Assembly (NCBI GenBank): GCA_040143965.1 | Contig: JASJQH010000151.1 | Location: forward strand, 1-24,499 | DNA: 24,499 nt | From: Basidiobolus ranarum | Taxonomy: Eukaryota > Basidiobolomycota > Basidiobolomycetes > Basidiobolales | Reading direction: 5' to 3' | Notes under the pieces: generated by a model | Databases searched by the model: none | Told to the model about the DNA's origin: nothing | Seen by the model: the letters and a program-made list of their open reading frames with translations, nothing else | Translations under genes and position numbers: made by a program | Shown here: piece after piece, positions 10,580 to 21,077 of the stretch | How the letters are laid out: every line of letters begins with the position of its first letter | Position numbering within the stretch: the stretch's first letter is position 1

Positions 10580-12085
10580 TTAGTTTTGCCTTGATCGGTA
10601 CCATCTACTTGTTTTTTCCACATTAATCAGCGCTACTGGAGATACGTAGCCAGACTTGTTTAAATCACTGATAATCTCTGCCTGTCTTCTTTCAATTGCT
10701 CTGGCTCTATTTACTGGGATATTCATTTTTTCCAAGTACCATGCTGGCAGTCCCATAGGAATTCTTAGATGGATTCGATTACGGCGATCGTCGGGATTTG
10801 GCCCTCCATATTCACCAGAGTATGAGAAAGCACCTTCTATATCTCGTTTTTGCAGATGAACTGGTAATGAATCAAATTCAAAATTCGATGAGAAATTCCC
10901 CAATTTAGTGACTTCACTGGCCTTTTTCATGTCGATTAGGATTTCATCGGATGCCTCTGTCTCGGTTGTACTTTCCACTGGTTCTGGAGTTGGGTTAGGG
11001 GGTTTGTGGTTTGATTCGCTCTCTTTGTTATCAGCAGTTGAGGGTGCTTTAAAATTTTCACTTGGTGCATTGGAGTATTGATAGCATAGCGTGTCAATGG
11101 GAAGTAAATCCTTCACTTGAATTTTGAAAGGTATCAGGTCGTCTTCTAAGGAGGCACGAGTATTATCGGAGTTTAATCCCAAATAGCTTCTACTTCTTGT
11201 ATCGTTAGCCGCTTGCCAATCCGCCCAAATTTTATCTACAAACGCGTGATGAATCCAGAAAATAGGACTATATTCAATGGGAGGCAGAGTTAGTCATATG
11301 AATAATCGCTCTACCAAAAGACTAACAAACTGGCCTTGAGATGCTCAATCCACTAGGATAACAACAATACTTACTCGTTTGCGCTAGAAGCCATATCCAT
11401 ATCTCCTTTTTCACCACCAATACCGATGTGAATTCGATTATGAGGTACATCTTCAATATATTCATGAAGTTGTCGATAATCTTGAGCATTTTCAATAAAG
11501 TAGTTGAGTACCTCGGGCGGCATAAATGGTGAAAGTAATGTATTTCTATCGAAATCCCGTCTCAAACAACGCTTTTCGGGAATCGCAACTGGCCAGTTGG
11601 CAAAAGGACCCGTCAACACACACGAATCAGGGCCCTCTCCATTACCTCCGAACCAATTGAACACTGGACTTTGTTCAGGAGCTTGGGAATCCAAAGACCA
11701 ATCCTACATAGACAAGGGATGAGAATTTAATCTACTTGTGACATAAAAGTATTCGAAGGATAAGCATTGAATATTGAATTACCCAAAATGGTATCGTCAC
11801 TTTAGGATCAATTTGTTGTAATGCCAGCTCAAATCTCTTTAAAAACCATCTATGCCAGGGGAAAAATGGTGCGAACCCGTGTGCAGTTTCGAAGAAGCTG
11901 TTATGTTGTATTACGAACGCATCGTATTCGCCACGCTTCTTTAACTCCAAGATGCTATCGATGAAGCGATTTCTCTCGTCGACTGTAAGTTGCCTAATCT
12001 CCCGCCTAGTATGAATTCTAGAGCATTCTAGCGAGCTCACGAGGGGGATAGATATGGATAGTACTGCTAAAGCGATCACACGCAT
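10580..12085 (-). CDS. Secreted tyrosinase (type-3 copper phenol oxidase), 439 aa, 3 exons
   Basis: It oxidises mono- and diphenols to quinones, feeding melanin or wall cross-linking. Exons are 12085-11783, 11703-11375 and 11267-10580. Donors are GTAATT and GTAAGT. The acceptors rebuild the family motifs IPFW/DWSLD and ND/PIFWIHH. Residues 1-18 are a signal peptide. The copper A site is H61, H69 (AHG) and H78 (FFPWHRWF). The copper B site is H189 and H193 (HNRIH) plus H218 in DPIFWIHHAFVD. CYQY at 272-275 is the tyrosine motif that closes the catalytic core in fungal tyrosinases. A Pro/Ser/Thr/Glu-rich linker follows (about 280-325), then a C-terminal region of about 110 residues that may cover the active site until cleavage (family knowledge; dibasic-like QKRD near residue 356). 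The start chosen is the first ATG; the frame extends two codons further up only through TTG. A TATA-like box lies about 45 bp upstream. Confidence 0.95.
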
Positions 12086-12129
12086 TGGCAAAAGGTATCT
12101 TTAATGGTAACAAGATATTACTTGTATTC

Positions 12130-12135
12130 TATATA
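12130..12135 (-). promoter_or_regulatory. TATA-like box of the tyrosinase gene
   Basis: The minus strand reads GTATATAGAA, about 45 bp above the tyrosinase ATG. The spacing is similar to the other minus-strand genes here. Confidence 0.45.
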
Positions 12136-12287
12136 CTGTCTGCTAGTGACCAAGTGACACTGATGATAGGTGAGGATGGGGAAATCACTTGATTTTGGTA
12201 ACAAGAAAAAATCCAACTTGCGAAATTAGGCAACTCTTATATTTGTTAGAAAAGGATCTACTGTAACAGGTGCGGACTCTTCCTTTG

Positions 12288-12539
12288 TTAGAAGTCGTGT
12301 TGATTATTTTGAGGTGAATGTAATTCCATGTCCGCTCGGTAGCACACAAACTCGCATGTAACACTCAATCTTTGTTTCAAGTTTGTTTTTATGGGGTGTT
12401 GAGATTCTGATAAGCCGGGGTAATAGGTAAACACCTCGGATTTTTCATCGGAATGATAGGTATCAAGCAGCACATCGGTATCGAATACTGACCTTACGAT
12501 AAGTAGTGTAAAGTTAGATGATGGTACCGCCACTCCCAT
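12288..12539 (-). CDS. Possible small gene, 83 aa, no family recognised
   Basis: Open frame from ATG at 12539 to TAA, beginning MGVAVPSSNFTLLIV and ending QNNQHDF. There is no signal peptide, membrane segment or known motif; two cysteines are close together (CEFVC). Its main support is a long TATATATATAT tract 40-50 bp upstream of the ATG, the spacing seen at neighbouring genes, and its position upstream of the tyrosinase on the same strand. It may equally be chance or one exon of a larger model. Confidence 0.28.
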   Translation of the reverse strand: MGVAVPSSNFTLLIVRSVFDTDVLLDTYHSDEKSEVFTYYPGLSESQHPIKTNLKQRLSVTCEFVCYRADMELHSPQNNQHDF

Positions 12540-12578
12540 TTTGCAAGATCACATGTTCATGTCCTCACCAACGTTGGT

Positions 12579-12589
12579 ATATATATATC
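12579..12589. promoter_or_regulatory. TA-repeat, possible TATA box
   Basis: An eleven-base alternating TA tract. On the minus strand it lies 40-50 bp upstream of the ATG at 12539. Confidence 0.3.
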
Positions 12590-12599
12590 TTGAGGGAAA

Positions 12600-14400
12600 T
12601 GATGAGAAAAACCAACCAACACCAGCAACGATACTATACCGCTTGACTCTGAGAGAAGTTTGACCCCGACGACCATATCTTTTGTATCAGAAAGTTCAAT
12701 AATGTATCAGGTGTGCTTTTATCAGTCAAATGCCATTTCTCTACTCGATGATGTGCACATTAAGATTATCGGAGCCAGAAGATGAAGTTCTCACGACGAT
12801 TATCGTCAATGAAATACCCCCCCATCTACTAATACTTGGTGTCTGCAGGTTTCATTATAATCATGGAATTTCCCCTCAATAAGTGAATGCATTAAAGGCT
12901 TTCTAGCAAAACATTACAATTCTGTGATGAACGATACATCACCTCCTCCTCTCACCAAGTTGCCTGTATGACACCACAGTGATTTATATGGAACTCCACA
13001 AACAATACAAGCACTTATTATCATATTACTGAACTTCCCATTAGTCCAATACGAAACAATTGTTGGCTAATCTTTGTGATAATAAACATTATTTGTCAGC
13101 TTAGCTCATCCAGACGTCCGAGATATGAACGAGTTTCAATTTAAACCGGTATATAAGATATACACAAACTATCCATTGGTGGATTGGTGGAAATGGAAAC
13201 ATTGAGATTGATGATGTGGTTGGATTGAAAGGTTCTGGTTTCTTCTGGGAACCGGCTTTTGACGGCATAGATGTCATTCTTTATTCAGCACATATCTGGA
13301 ATATGCAAACGTGAAGTAACCTACACCAAGTCTAATGCTATGATTAACAGTAGTATTATCAGCTGCGTGTAATCATGCTTGCACTTCTTCGCATTACTCG
13401 TACATGCACTGCTTCAATGTGCATTTTCTCAACACTCGCCATACCTTCAGGTTAAAGCAAATGCTTATGTCGAATGCAAGTGCAAATCTACATAATCCAA
13501 GATATATATGTAAATACCACATCAAATGCAAGCGGATATTCTACTGGACTCTATGGGCTATTCAAAATCCATGGCGTTTCCATTATTTAAGCAAATAATG
13601 CGCATGATGTGGAAGTTGGTTTAATTTTAGACATCACCATGGTTTCCTCAAACTCATTAATCATGCAGACGACGTCTGTCTACCTCATAAGCATCAAATA
13701 ATCAATTTGCGAATCAAACCTTTTCTTTTGGAAATGATGGGCTTTTGCAGGTCAATTATTAATCTGCTACCTGGTGTTGCGTTGAACGAATCCTTCACCT
13801 CTATATACAGATACAATGTGTGCTTGAAATTGCGTGAAAACGATCAGTCTTGTTTCAAGTAGGTAATGCAGGCGGTATTTGCTATGGGCAATTCTATAAT
13901 AACGCCTACGTCGTTTCCAAGGAAATATCCATCTTTTTTGTGAGGTTTTTCCAAGTTCAGATGAATAAAATAATCGGGGTTGGCGCCAACTTTATATCTC
14001 TTCATGCCAACTCCTCAACTGTTCAATTGAGTAAGATTGCTGTTTGTGAGGTTAGACTGTTCGACGTATCAGAGAAATTCGAATAAACCTTGGTTTGTGA
14101 GCTGAACGAATCACCTTTCTTGCATAAACTGCACCTTCTTAAAAGAATCAAATGGATATGCATCAACCGCGCATCTCAGTCAATTACTTTCTTCCATAGT
14201 TTACTTGTTTTTCAGATGCTGTCATGTCTGGCCAATGAAGATTAGAGCATAAGCTGAAGTTCAATGTTCGATAAATATTCTATCCTGCCATTAAGATCCG
14301 GCATCTTTCTAGGCGCCTAGTAATGAATGCCTGTCTTTTTGGAGTTTGATGAGGTTTCAAAAGGCTCAGACATATTAATGAATCTACATTACTTTTCTGA
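12600..14400. other. Intergenic, about 1.8 kb, nothing recognised
   Basis: Short frames at 13404-13598 and 13850-14086 (+) show no domain, no signal peptide and no splice sites that extend them. No repeats or RNA genes are seen. Confidence 0.45.
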
Positions 14401-14402
14401 AT

Positions 14403-14414
14403 GCTATTTAAATA
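14403..14414 (+). promoter_or_regulatory. TATA-like element upstream of the orphan gene
   Basis: CTATTTAAATAG, an inverted palindrome-like AT box, about 120 bp upstream of the ATG at 14530. Confidence 0.35.
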
Positions 14415-14529
14415 GACCAGACCTCAGCGGAAGTTATCAAAGTAGTTTAATCAACCACCACACCGAAAGCCGACTCTTTTTCGTATAACGCCAGTATAGT
14501 ATTCATCATTACTTCTCACTAGCCTAATC

Positions 14530-15108
14530 ATGGAAGCAAGATACAAGTCATCGAAGATTAGCTTCAAGACAACCCTCCCTCCCATCAATCGAATATTGTC
14601 AGGTGCCGAAATGGTGAACAGTCTTCGAGAGATGGATTCGCAATACAAAGTGAACTACACCAACTGGGTAACAGATGAGAGAAATGTCATTGATATCGGG
14701 GCTAGATTCAGTCAACTAGTTAGCGATGAATACACAATACAACAGATAGGCAATGCCATGTTACTCTTGAGTAGAAATTGGAGTGATGCTGCGCGTCAAT
14801 ATCTATTCTATACCGCAACGTCTGATTGGGAGGAGTCCCGGAGAGAGCATCTGTACTGGTATTTGGTGACACCTCGCAACCCCAAGCACATCATAACAGA
14901 GAGGGATTTCACTCCACAAGTATGCGATGTTCAAATAGCACGCACAATCCTTAGAACCCATCCATACTATATACCTAGGACAGCGGACGTTAAGCCAATC
15001 TCGCCCACTTCTAATCGTAATAGGAGTGGTGCTATACGTATTTCAGTCTCCTCTTTATTAGCCTCCAACACAGATACTGTCAATCGCCCGAGAAGACGTG
15101 AGCGATAA
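14530..15108 (+). CDS. Orphan basic protein, 192 aa
   Basis: I do not recognise a family. It is an intronless frame with even, coding-like codon use. There is no signal peptide and no membrane segment. The middle (residues about 45-125) is rich in Trp, Tyr and Arg (NYTNWVTDERN, RNWSDAARQYLFYTATSDW, REHLYWYLV), which suggests a folded helical domain. The last 40 residues are polar and basic, with Ser/Asn-rich stretches and the end NRPRRRER, which could bind nucleic acid or act as a nuclear signal. The start is the first ATG in the frame. AATAAA hexamers at 15328 and 15338 lie about 220 nt downstream. A long frame without introns in this intron-bearing genome fits a lineage-specific gene. Confidence 0.65.
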   Translation: MEARYKSSKISFKTTLPPINRILSGAEMVNSLREMDSQYKVNYTNWVTDERNVIDIGARFSQLVSDEYTIQQIGNAMLLLSRNWSDAARQYLFYTATSDWEESRREHLYWYLVTPRNPKHIITERDFTPQVCDVQIARTILRTHPYYIPRTADVKPISPTSNRNRSGAIRISVSSLLASNTDTVNRPRRRER

Positions 15109-15327
15109 GAAGAGGCATAGTTTCATCTTTGTACATAGGTATCCAATTCCTTTCGCGTATTTATTTATTTTGCCAGTCGAACCACAAACGTGTAGAAGTC
15201 AGTTGATGTATGTACTTCCACCTCCTTTTGAAAATATCAATCATCGTTAAGAGATTCTCTTAAAATAATAGTCCCAGCAATAATTCTCTACCTAATTAAA
15301 CCCACTGGATGGTAATAATCGGTTAAA

Positions 15328-15343
15328 AATAAATCTAATAAAT
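15328..15343 (+). terminator. Possible poly(A) signals after the orphan gene
   Basis: AATAAA at 15328-15333 and again at 15338-15343, about 220 nt past the stop. Confidence 0.35.
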
Positions 15344-15488
15344 CTTTTCTACTCAAGAATCGTTGATGGAGCACCTATCAATTCAAAGAAAACAAACCGT
15401 CAAAAGCATACTCTCACGACCTATAATTAGGGCATTATGTGAGCCCGGTAAGAGTGGAAAAGTAATTACCCGTGAATACAGAGGCTAC

Positions 15489-15503
15489 ATATATATATAT
15501 ATA
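15489..15503. repeat. (AT)n microsatellite
   Basis: Fifteen bases of perfect AT alternation. Confidence 0.9.
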
Positions 15504-16044
15504 GTAATTTCACTCCTCTATTTGAAAGCATGGCGATATGGTGAGGAATCTTTCGAATTTCCCAATTATGATGGGAAAGGAAGAGCTATCCTCTGAGAAT
15601 ACAAAGAGATCCCTGTCGCAAACTATGCAACATACTCCTGGTGATTATCAAACCATGAAACTGATGGATACTGTGATAGATTGAACTGCTTTATAGACAC
15701 TTAGGATGTAGCATGGCTATGGAACAAATAGGGGTAATGGAGCCGCGAGAGATAAATTCACGACTAATTAACATGGGATTTTGAGGTAGAAACGGACAAG
15801 AATTGACAATAAGGTAGAGGATGTAGATGTAGCGAAAGTAGGAATTAAGCAAAACTTAAGAATCGGATGATATTTGGAATTTTATAATAAAAAGAGTAAG
15901 TAGAGGAGGGTAATGGGCTAGAAATCAAATGGAATAATAGTATGGATTCCAACATGCTAGATCTGCTAGGTTCAAAAAGAAGGTTATGGATAAATGGAAC
16001 TGACCATCGTACACCTGGCTTTACACTGATAACCCGTCATAGTG

Positions 16045-17353
16045 TTACATAGAATTGCGTCTGATTAGAACATTGTCTTCACTAAACACATCATCATCTT
16101 CATCGAATTCCGATATAGGCGGGTTTCCAAAGTCGATCCGAGGTCCTGGCAGCAAAGACTCCATGGTAAGTGTAATTTGACGACTGGCCAACTCGACCAG
16201 GTAACGATCCAATAGCAGCACGCCCAGAGTGAAGCATAATGTCCAGTATATCATGGAGAACAGGATTGGTTGATTGCTTGAGAGTGTTTCATCGTCATTA
16301 AGAAATTTACTTGTTTTGAGTTGATAAAGATCGAGGCTATCATGTTGAGAATGGGAGTCTAAATTTAGATTGGGCAAAATCATCTTGCGTCGTATCTCAT
16401 ATGGTTGATTCTCAATACCATTGCGAACAAACTGGCACCACACCTTCAGTTCATCGACCTCTGGTATCGAATGTGCACTTTGCTCCGTGACAGAAACGGT
16501 GTTCGATTTTCTAAATAAACCATCCCGTTTGGCTGCAAAGTCGTCTCGAATCGGTGATACTAGACAAGCACTAGATGCAAGCTCCTCGTCCGACTCTTCA
16601 TGATAGCTAACTTCGTCCGCCTCAGGCAGTTTATCAATGGCTATTTTTGCGTCGCTCAACAAATGCTCCAACATGTTACACACACGATCAAAGCCGGAGT
16701 CATCACACTCACCTACATCAGACAGGACTGAAGATTCACAGCTGATACGATCCTCCGAATGCTCATCATCAGCACCTGACTTGAACTTGACATTAGAACA
16801 CACGAGATTGTACAGATTTCCTACTTTCATGACTTACCACCATCGATAACTTCGGACTTGTTCGTGAATTCCGAGGGTGAGCGTCATCCTCGTTGGATCG
16901 ATTGGAACGACTAATTCTAGAAACATACCGCTGGAATTAGATGTTACTAATTCCACGAATCACTCACACTACAAATTGATACTTACTCGCTCAATTGACC
17001 TTTCACATCTAAATAGGCAAAATTTTGAAACTCCAGCATTGTATGCATAGAAGAGCACAATGTCTCTAAATGTACCATCTGAAGACAGAAATGATTCAAA
17101 AAAAGAGTATTTAGGTATATGATTTAACATATTCACAATCATCGAATGTTTAGATACAGTTTGAGGCACTAACTTTGTCCAGCATAGGATTATCCTTTTC
17201 CGAGGTAGTTGGTGAAGCTGTAAAGCTGTCTAATTTTAAAACCGGTGAATTTGTGGCAGAGTACTTGTGAACCACCTCAGAGTATGCCGGTGGTGGTAGC
17301 TCCATGTCAACTTTCCCAGATTTAGTGTCCATGGATTCTGCGTTATTTTCCAT
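16045..17353 (-). CDS. PPxY-motif protein with C-terminal membrane segment, about 353 aa, 4 exons (last junction uncertain)
   Basis: My model is 17353-17174, 17078-16987, 16930-16838 and 16741-16045. The first three junctions have good sites (GTTAGT/CTTCAG, then GTAAGT/TTCCAG) and fit in phase. The fourth exon's donor is GTAAGT, but only the CAG at 16743-16742 gives the right phase. A shorter product from the ATG at 16830 (261 aa) is the alternative. The N-terminus carries ELPPPAYSEVV, a PPxY motif of the type bound by WW domains of Nedd4/Rsp5 ubiquitin ligases. Exons 2-3 give LVVPIDPTRMTLTLGIHEQV. The last exon is long, acidic and Ser-rich, with one hydrophobic segment (ILFSMIYWTLCFTLGVLLL), then a short acidic tail ending RRNSM, which resembles a kinase site. 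No family is recognised. It is likely a single-pass membrane protein that could be a ubiquitin-ligase adaptor or client, but that is inference from the motif. Confidence 0.65.
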
Positions 17354-17369
17354 TAAAGCTGGAGTGACC

Positions 17370-18290
17370 AAGAAAGATATAATGTCACTTCAATTCTTAG
17401 AAAGGACTTCAATAGAGGGCTTCTATAAGTGGAGCGAAACCGTTGTTTATGATATATATTATGGGAGCTTTCAGGGGTTATTAACACCTCAATTTGTCAG
17501 CTAGCGAGGACAAGAGCTGGTTAGAGGTATTTCGTATCTTCTATTGAAGAAAGAGTAAAGCCAAAGAATTAAGGACTTGTTAAATCGGTATCGTATTGCC
17601 GTTAAGTTTTAAACTTTTTCTCCAATGGCACCGTTTGTGGTTTTCTCTACTGTTTCTTATGTACTTCGGTAACTTGATTTTTTTTCGAAACGGAATATAT
17701 GTGCCCCCAAACGTGACAGTTTTAAATGAACTCGTAGTGATATCCGAGAGTGAAGATAATGAGAAGTATGGTTTTCGAAGGTAAAGCAAGGTTGGCTCAG
17801 ACCGCCGAGTTATATTTAGATTATTTACTTTGGTTAAGTTTCCTACTACGTTATTGTTTCGTTTAGAGAACTCACACACACATATGCACACACACTAAAT
17901 CACAAACAGAAAGGGTGAAGTGACTTACAGAAGATTTGGTCGAGGGACGAGCAAAAGGAGTGGGCTCTTTCAGTAAGTTGTGCTGAAAAGGAAGAGATTG
18001 TTTACTCTAATATGGCGGGAAAATAGATGAGAAAAGAGAGGTAGATATTCTAGGTCAAAACAGAGTAAGGATAAAGAAATGACTTAATGAATTTTAAGAA
18101 AAAATTCGCACATGTGAAGTTTTCTGAAGCTCTTAGTATGTAGTTAAAGGTACATTTAAAAACCAACAAAACTACAATCATACATGGAAATATTAATCTT
18201 TACTATAAAACCAAGTATTAATTCATTTGCATCAGAACAACGTAGATTGCAGGATTGATCAGTAAGAATCAATTGATTTCATGCAAATAC
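17370..18290. other. Upstream region of the PPxY gene, with CA repeat
   Basis: No firm gene. A + strand frame (17662-17784) ends in NELVVISESEDNE, which looks like a SUMO-interaction motif followed by acidic residues, but it is only about 40 residues and unsupported. A (CA)n tract lies at 17872-17895. Confidence 0.4.
17872..17895. repeat. Interrupted (CA)n microsatellite
   Basis: CACACACACA, then TATG, then CACACACACA. Simple-sequence repeat, with no function suggested by its position. Confidence 0.85.
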
Positions 18291-18305
18291 CTTGTTCCAT
18301 CTCAC

Positions 18306-18734
18306 ATGCGTACAAATCCACCCAAAAAGATGAAATTCGTTGATATTCCATTCCTTGACGTTTATCTCATCTTCATGCAATGGTGAGTTCTCTTTTCATG
18401 TGAAGTAATTAGCAATTTCAATTTCTGTAGCTCGCACTCAACCGGATATTTCCCCAACTCGAATTTCCTGCTCCACCATGAGGTGATTGATTTGCCTTTG
18501 ACTGGAAATCATGATTTAAGGGTATCAAGCAAGTCCATAGTTAATGAAATCACCATCTCCATAACTCTTAAGCTCCATTCAATATTCTGTAGCAGAATCT
18601 ATATCCAAGCAATATAAAGATGAGGTAATACAAGCTGTTGAGATAACCAATCGACGAGATCAAAACCGACCACATCCCGTGAAAAGGAGAAAGCTAAATG
18701 ATGTAAAGCATCGGCTAGGCTTAAGCAACACGCA
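18306..18734 (+). CDS. Candidate multi-exon small gene (weak)
   Basis: An ATG at 18306 opens MRTNPPKKMKFVDIPFLDVY and reaches a strong donor (TG/GTGAGT at 18383). A TTCTGTAG acceptor ending at 18430 continues in phase through about 60 open codons (SHSTGYFPNSNFLLHHEVID...). Farther on, another frame is open for about 57 codons and ends in a basic stretch, RPHPVKRRKLNDVKHRLGL, before TGA. It can be joined in phase only with a poor donor (GTCCAT) and a 40-nt intron. No family is recognised. The first splice is persuasive and the rest is not. It may be a real small nuclear protein, a decayed gene or chance. Confidence 0.25.
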
Positions 18735-18759
18735 GAAATGATTTCTTTGTTACACTAAG

Positions 18760-21020
18760 GTTGTTTGTGTCAGTGAATTTATTATACTGCTTCTTTGACA
18801 GAGTTTGTACGCTCAATATGGACACTTATCACCATGTCAATATCGATTCCACTGGATATTTAATGATCAATCGTATCCAAGGATCTCATAGTTCAGCTCA
18901 CTTACACGTGATATTGGGACGGCATCTCTGATGTTACAGATAAACAAGCAACGCCAGAGTTTGAAGTTCTTTCTACATCAGTGATACATGCAATCCTGAT
19001 TCAAATGAAGGTATTCCACAACTGGTTAGGAATCCAGCATTGGTTCCCATCCCATCATGCTTGTTTGAGAGAGGTCGAACTACAAGTTGCAGAAAACCGA
19101 GCATTGCCGCACATCTCTAACATAAGCAATTTCCCGTTGAAGCCAAGACGATTTAAAATATAGCAGTGGCTGGGCCTAAGACCCAACTTTTCATTCAACT
19201 GGATTCAAAGCATACGTATGTGGAACCAACTGCGTTGGAGTGGACGTAGTTACAGATAAGCACTTGTCCATCTGTTGAAGAATCGATATATCCAGAATAG
19301 AGGAATGCTTCCATTTTGGGGATCTCTCGAACACAACAAACTAGTAGATGATCTTCTCTGGGTAGTTTAAGTTGAAATCAAGTGTCAATAGTACTCAGCA
19401 GAACATTTGAGTAGTACACCAGGTTGGATAGTAGCAACGTAACGAAAAGAATATACGTGTAAGACGTTCGGTAAACATATGGGAGTCTATTTAGATAAAT
19501 CAGGTCTGGTTAGTAGACCTGTAAATCCCCTTAACTTATGCATATGGACCTGAGCCAATAGAGTTGAATTCAGACATCAGGAGCACTCTTCATCATCATA
19601 GTCACAACGTTGGTGGATAGAAGTCATGTTTGATACAAGCCAGTTTTCCAGAAGAGTTGGGGGAGTAGGTAGCTCTATTAGCGAGAATACAGATTCAACT
19701 GGATCCAAATCCGCATGCGAAGTTCAATCCATGAATCATTGATAACCTATTACTCATGGGTCGGGTCTTTGGTAAGAGATTTTGAGTAATTAGACCTCAA
19801 TGAGCACTGTTGGTATTAAGCTAAAGTAACTAGCTTATCTGTGCATAAGCTTAAATAATCACCCAAATGCCCACATATCACTCCCTGGCTATAATAGCTT
19901 CGTTCCCGGGCTTGAGTGTATTTTATAAAGGAGTATAGATATTCTGGTTTAATGCAAAATAAGTAGCCATAGGATATACTTGATATGCAGATCTATCCAA
20001 GCATTTCTAGATACTTGGACATTCGCCCAATAGATGTAATATATATTCGAGAAACTGATTCTTTTGAAGACTAGTTTGACAATCTTGAGCTATTTTGGAA
20101 GATCAAAAGCCAGCTAAGAAAAGCGTTGATCAGGTGATGCATCCAATGATATCTGATATCTCTTTCCATAGCGCGAGTGATGAGTAGCTTTGTCCTTTCA
20201 CCTCAGTTATTGATTAACGGTGAGACTTTATAACAAAGGGATGGAGGCAGGTACAGAGAGTTCTTTTCTATCTTGCTAGCGGTGGAAGTATCTTGGTCAT
20301 TAAATAATCCAACGAGTGTCAATATAGAACGCTCATTTTTCTCTGTAAAACTAAAACCTTCCAGAAGATAACTCTGCAATTATTCTCTGCCAAAGGTATT
20401 TTACACTGCAAAATTCTCGAGTAGAGTTATTCAAAAAGAGTTTGATATTGTTCAGACCATCTAAGAATGAATGGAATTTTGCAACCGACTCCGTGAGAAT
20501 TATAGTATGTGAAGGAATTCAGATCCATGTCTGGCATATATGTATCTTAAATGATACTAGCTTGGTTTTCTCTATTGTATTTATATCCATACTTTAGCAT
20601 TTCACCTCAGTTATACACCACAATATAGTGAGCATCGGTCAGTATAAAGAGCTCAGAAGCAGCCCTCTAAATGTATAACTTAACCTCGCTTTTTAGGTGA
20701 CCAGATTAGATTAGATTAGATTAGATTCAATTGTTATTTTAAAAGGATAGTAATTGCAGAGACGCCCCATTTCCTCATGTACTGCTTATTTACTAAACAA
20801 CCAATAAATGGATACCAAGATCGATATTAAGAATCCAAACATGAGAATGATGCTAGAGTACATAGCAAGTCGACCGTACATTACTCATAATGAGTGCAAA
20901 TAACCTCACATTAATAGCGGGATTGCTGTGTTGGGTACAACCGCATTCGATAAATCAAAGAGGCCTAGCGAAAACGATTGCGTATATTCTCTGCAACTAC
21001 CAGAGCTGAACCATCTGTAT
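18760..21020. other. Second intergenic desert, about 2.3 kb
   Basis: Dense stops in all frames. The only frame near 60 codons (18981-19163, +) has no support. It contains the pentamer repeat at 20703 and a 15-base direct repeat (TTTCACCTCAGTTAT) at 20196-20210 and 20600-20614. No terminal repeats or transposase-like reading frames are seen. Confidence 0.5.
20703..20727. repeat. Five perfect tandem copies of AGATT
   Basis: A 25-base stretch of exact pentamer repetition in an otherwise gene-free stretch. It is too short and internal to call a telomere remnant. Confidence 0.9.
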
Positions 21021-21023
21021 TAG

Positions 21024-21037
21024 TATTATTATTATTA
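21024..21037. repeat. (TAT)n trinucleotide repeat
   Basis: A short TATTATTATTATTA run. Ordinary microsatellite. Confidence 0.7.
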
Positions 21038-21077
21038 GCAAGTTCTTGACAAGGCAAGTGATATACAGTTCGAGAAA

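Larger units (their letters stand above)
15120..16040. other. Intergenic with an AT microsatellite
   Basis: Contains an (AT)7 tract at 15489-15503. A short frame across it (15363-15596, +) is not credible as a gene because the microsatellite supplies a run of alternating Ile/Tyr residues. Confidence 0.5.

Noticed and set aside
10656-10859. Plus-strand frame with a hydrophobic stretch that looks like a signal peptide
   Set aside because: It lies wholly opposite the third exon of the tyrosinase gene, whose copper motifs make the minus strand the coding one.
13660-13680. Palindromic AGACGACGTCT
   Set aside because: An 11-base palindrome is expected by chance in a window of this size, and no gene start is near it.
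15363-15596. Plus-strand 77-codon frame
   Set aside because: It reads through an AT microsatellite that gives alternating Tyr/Ile, and there is no other support.
17580-17891. Minus-strand 103-codon frame beginning with Cys-rich residues
   Set aside because: The start lies in a CA microsatellite (alternating Cys/Val), there is no domain, and no splice link to the PPxY gene fits.
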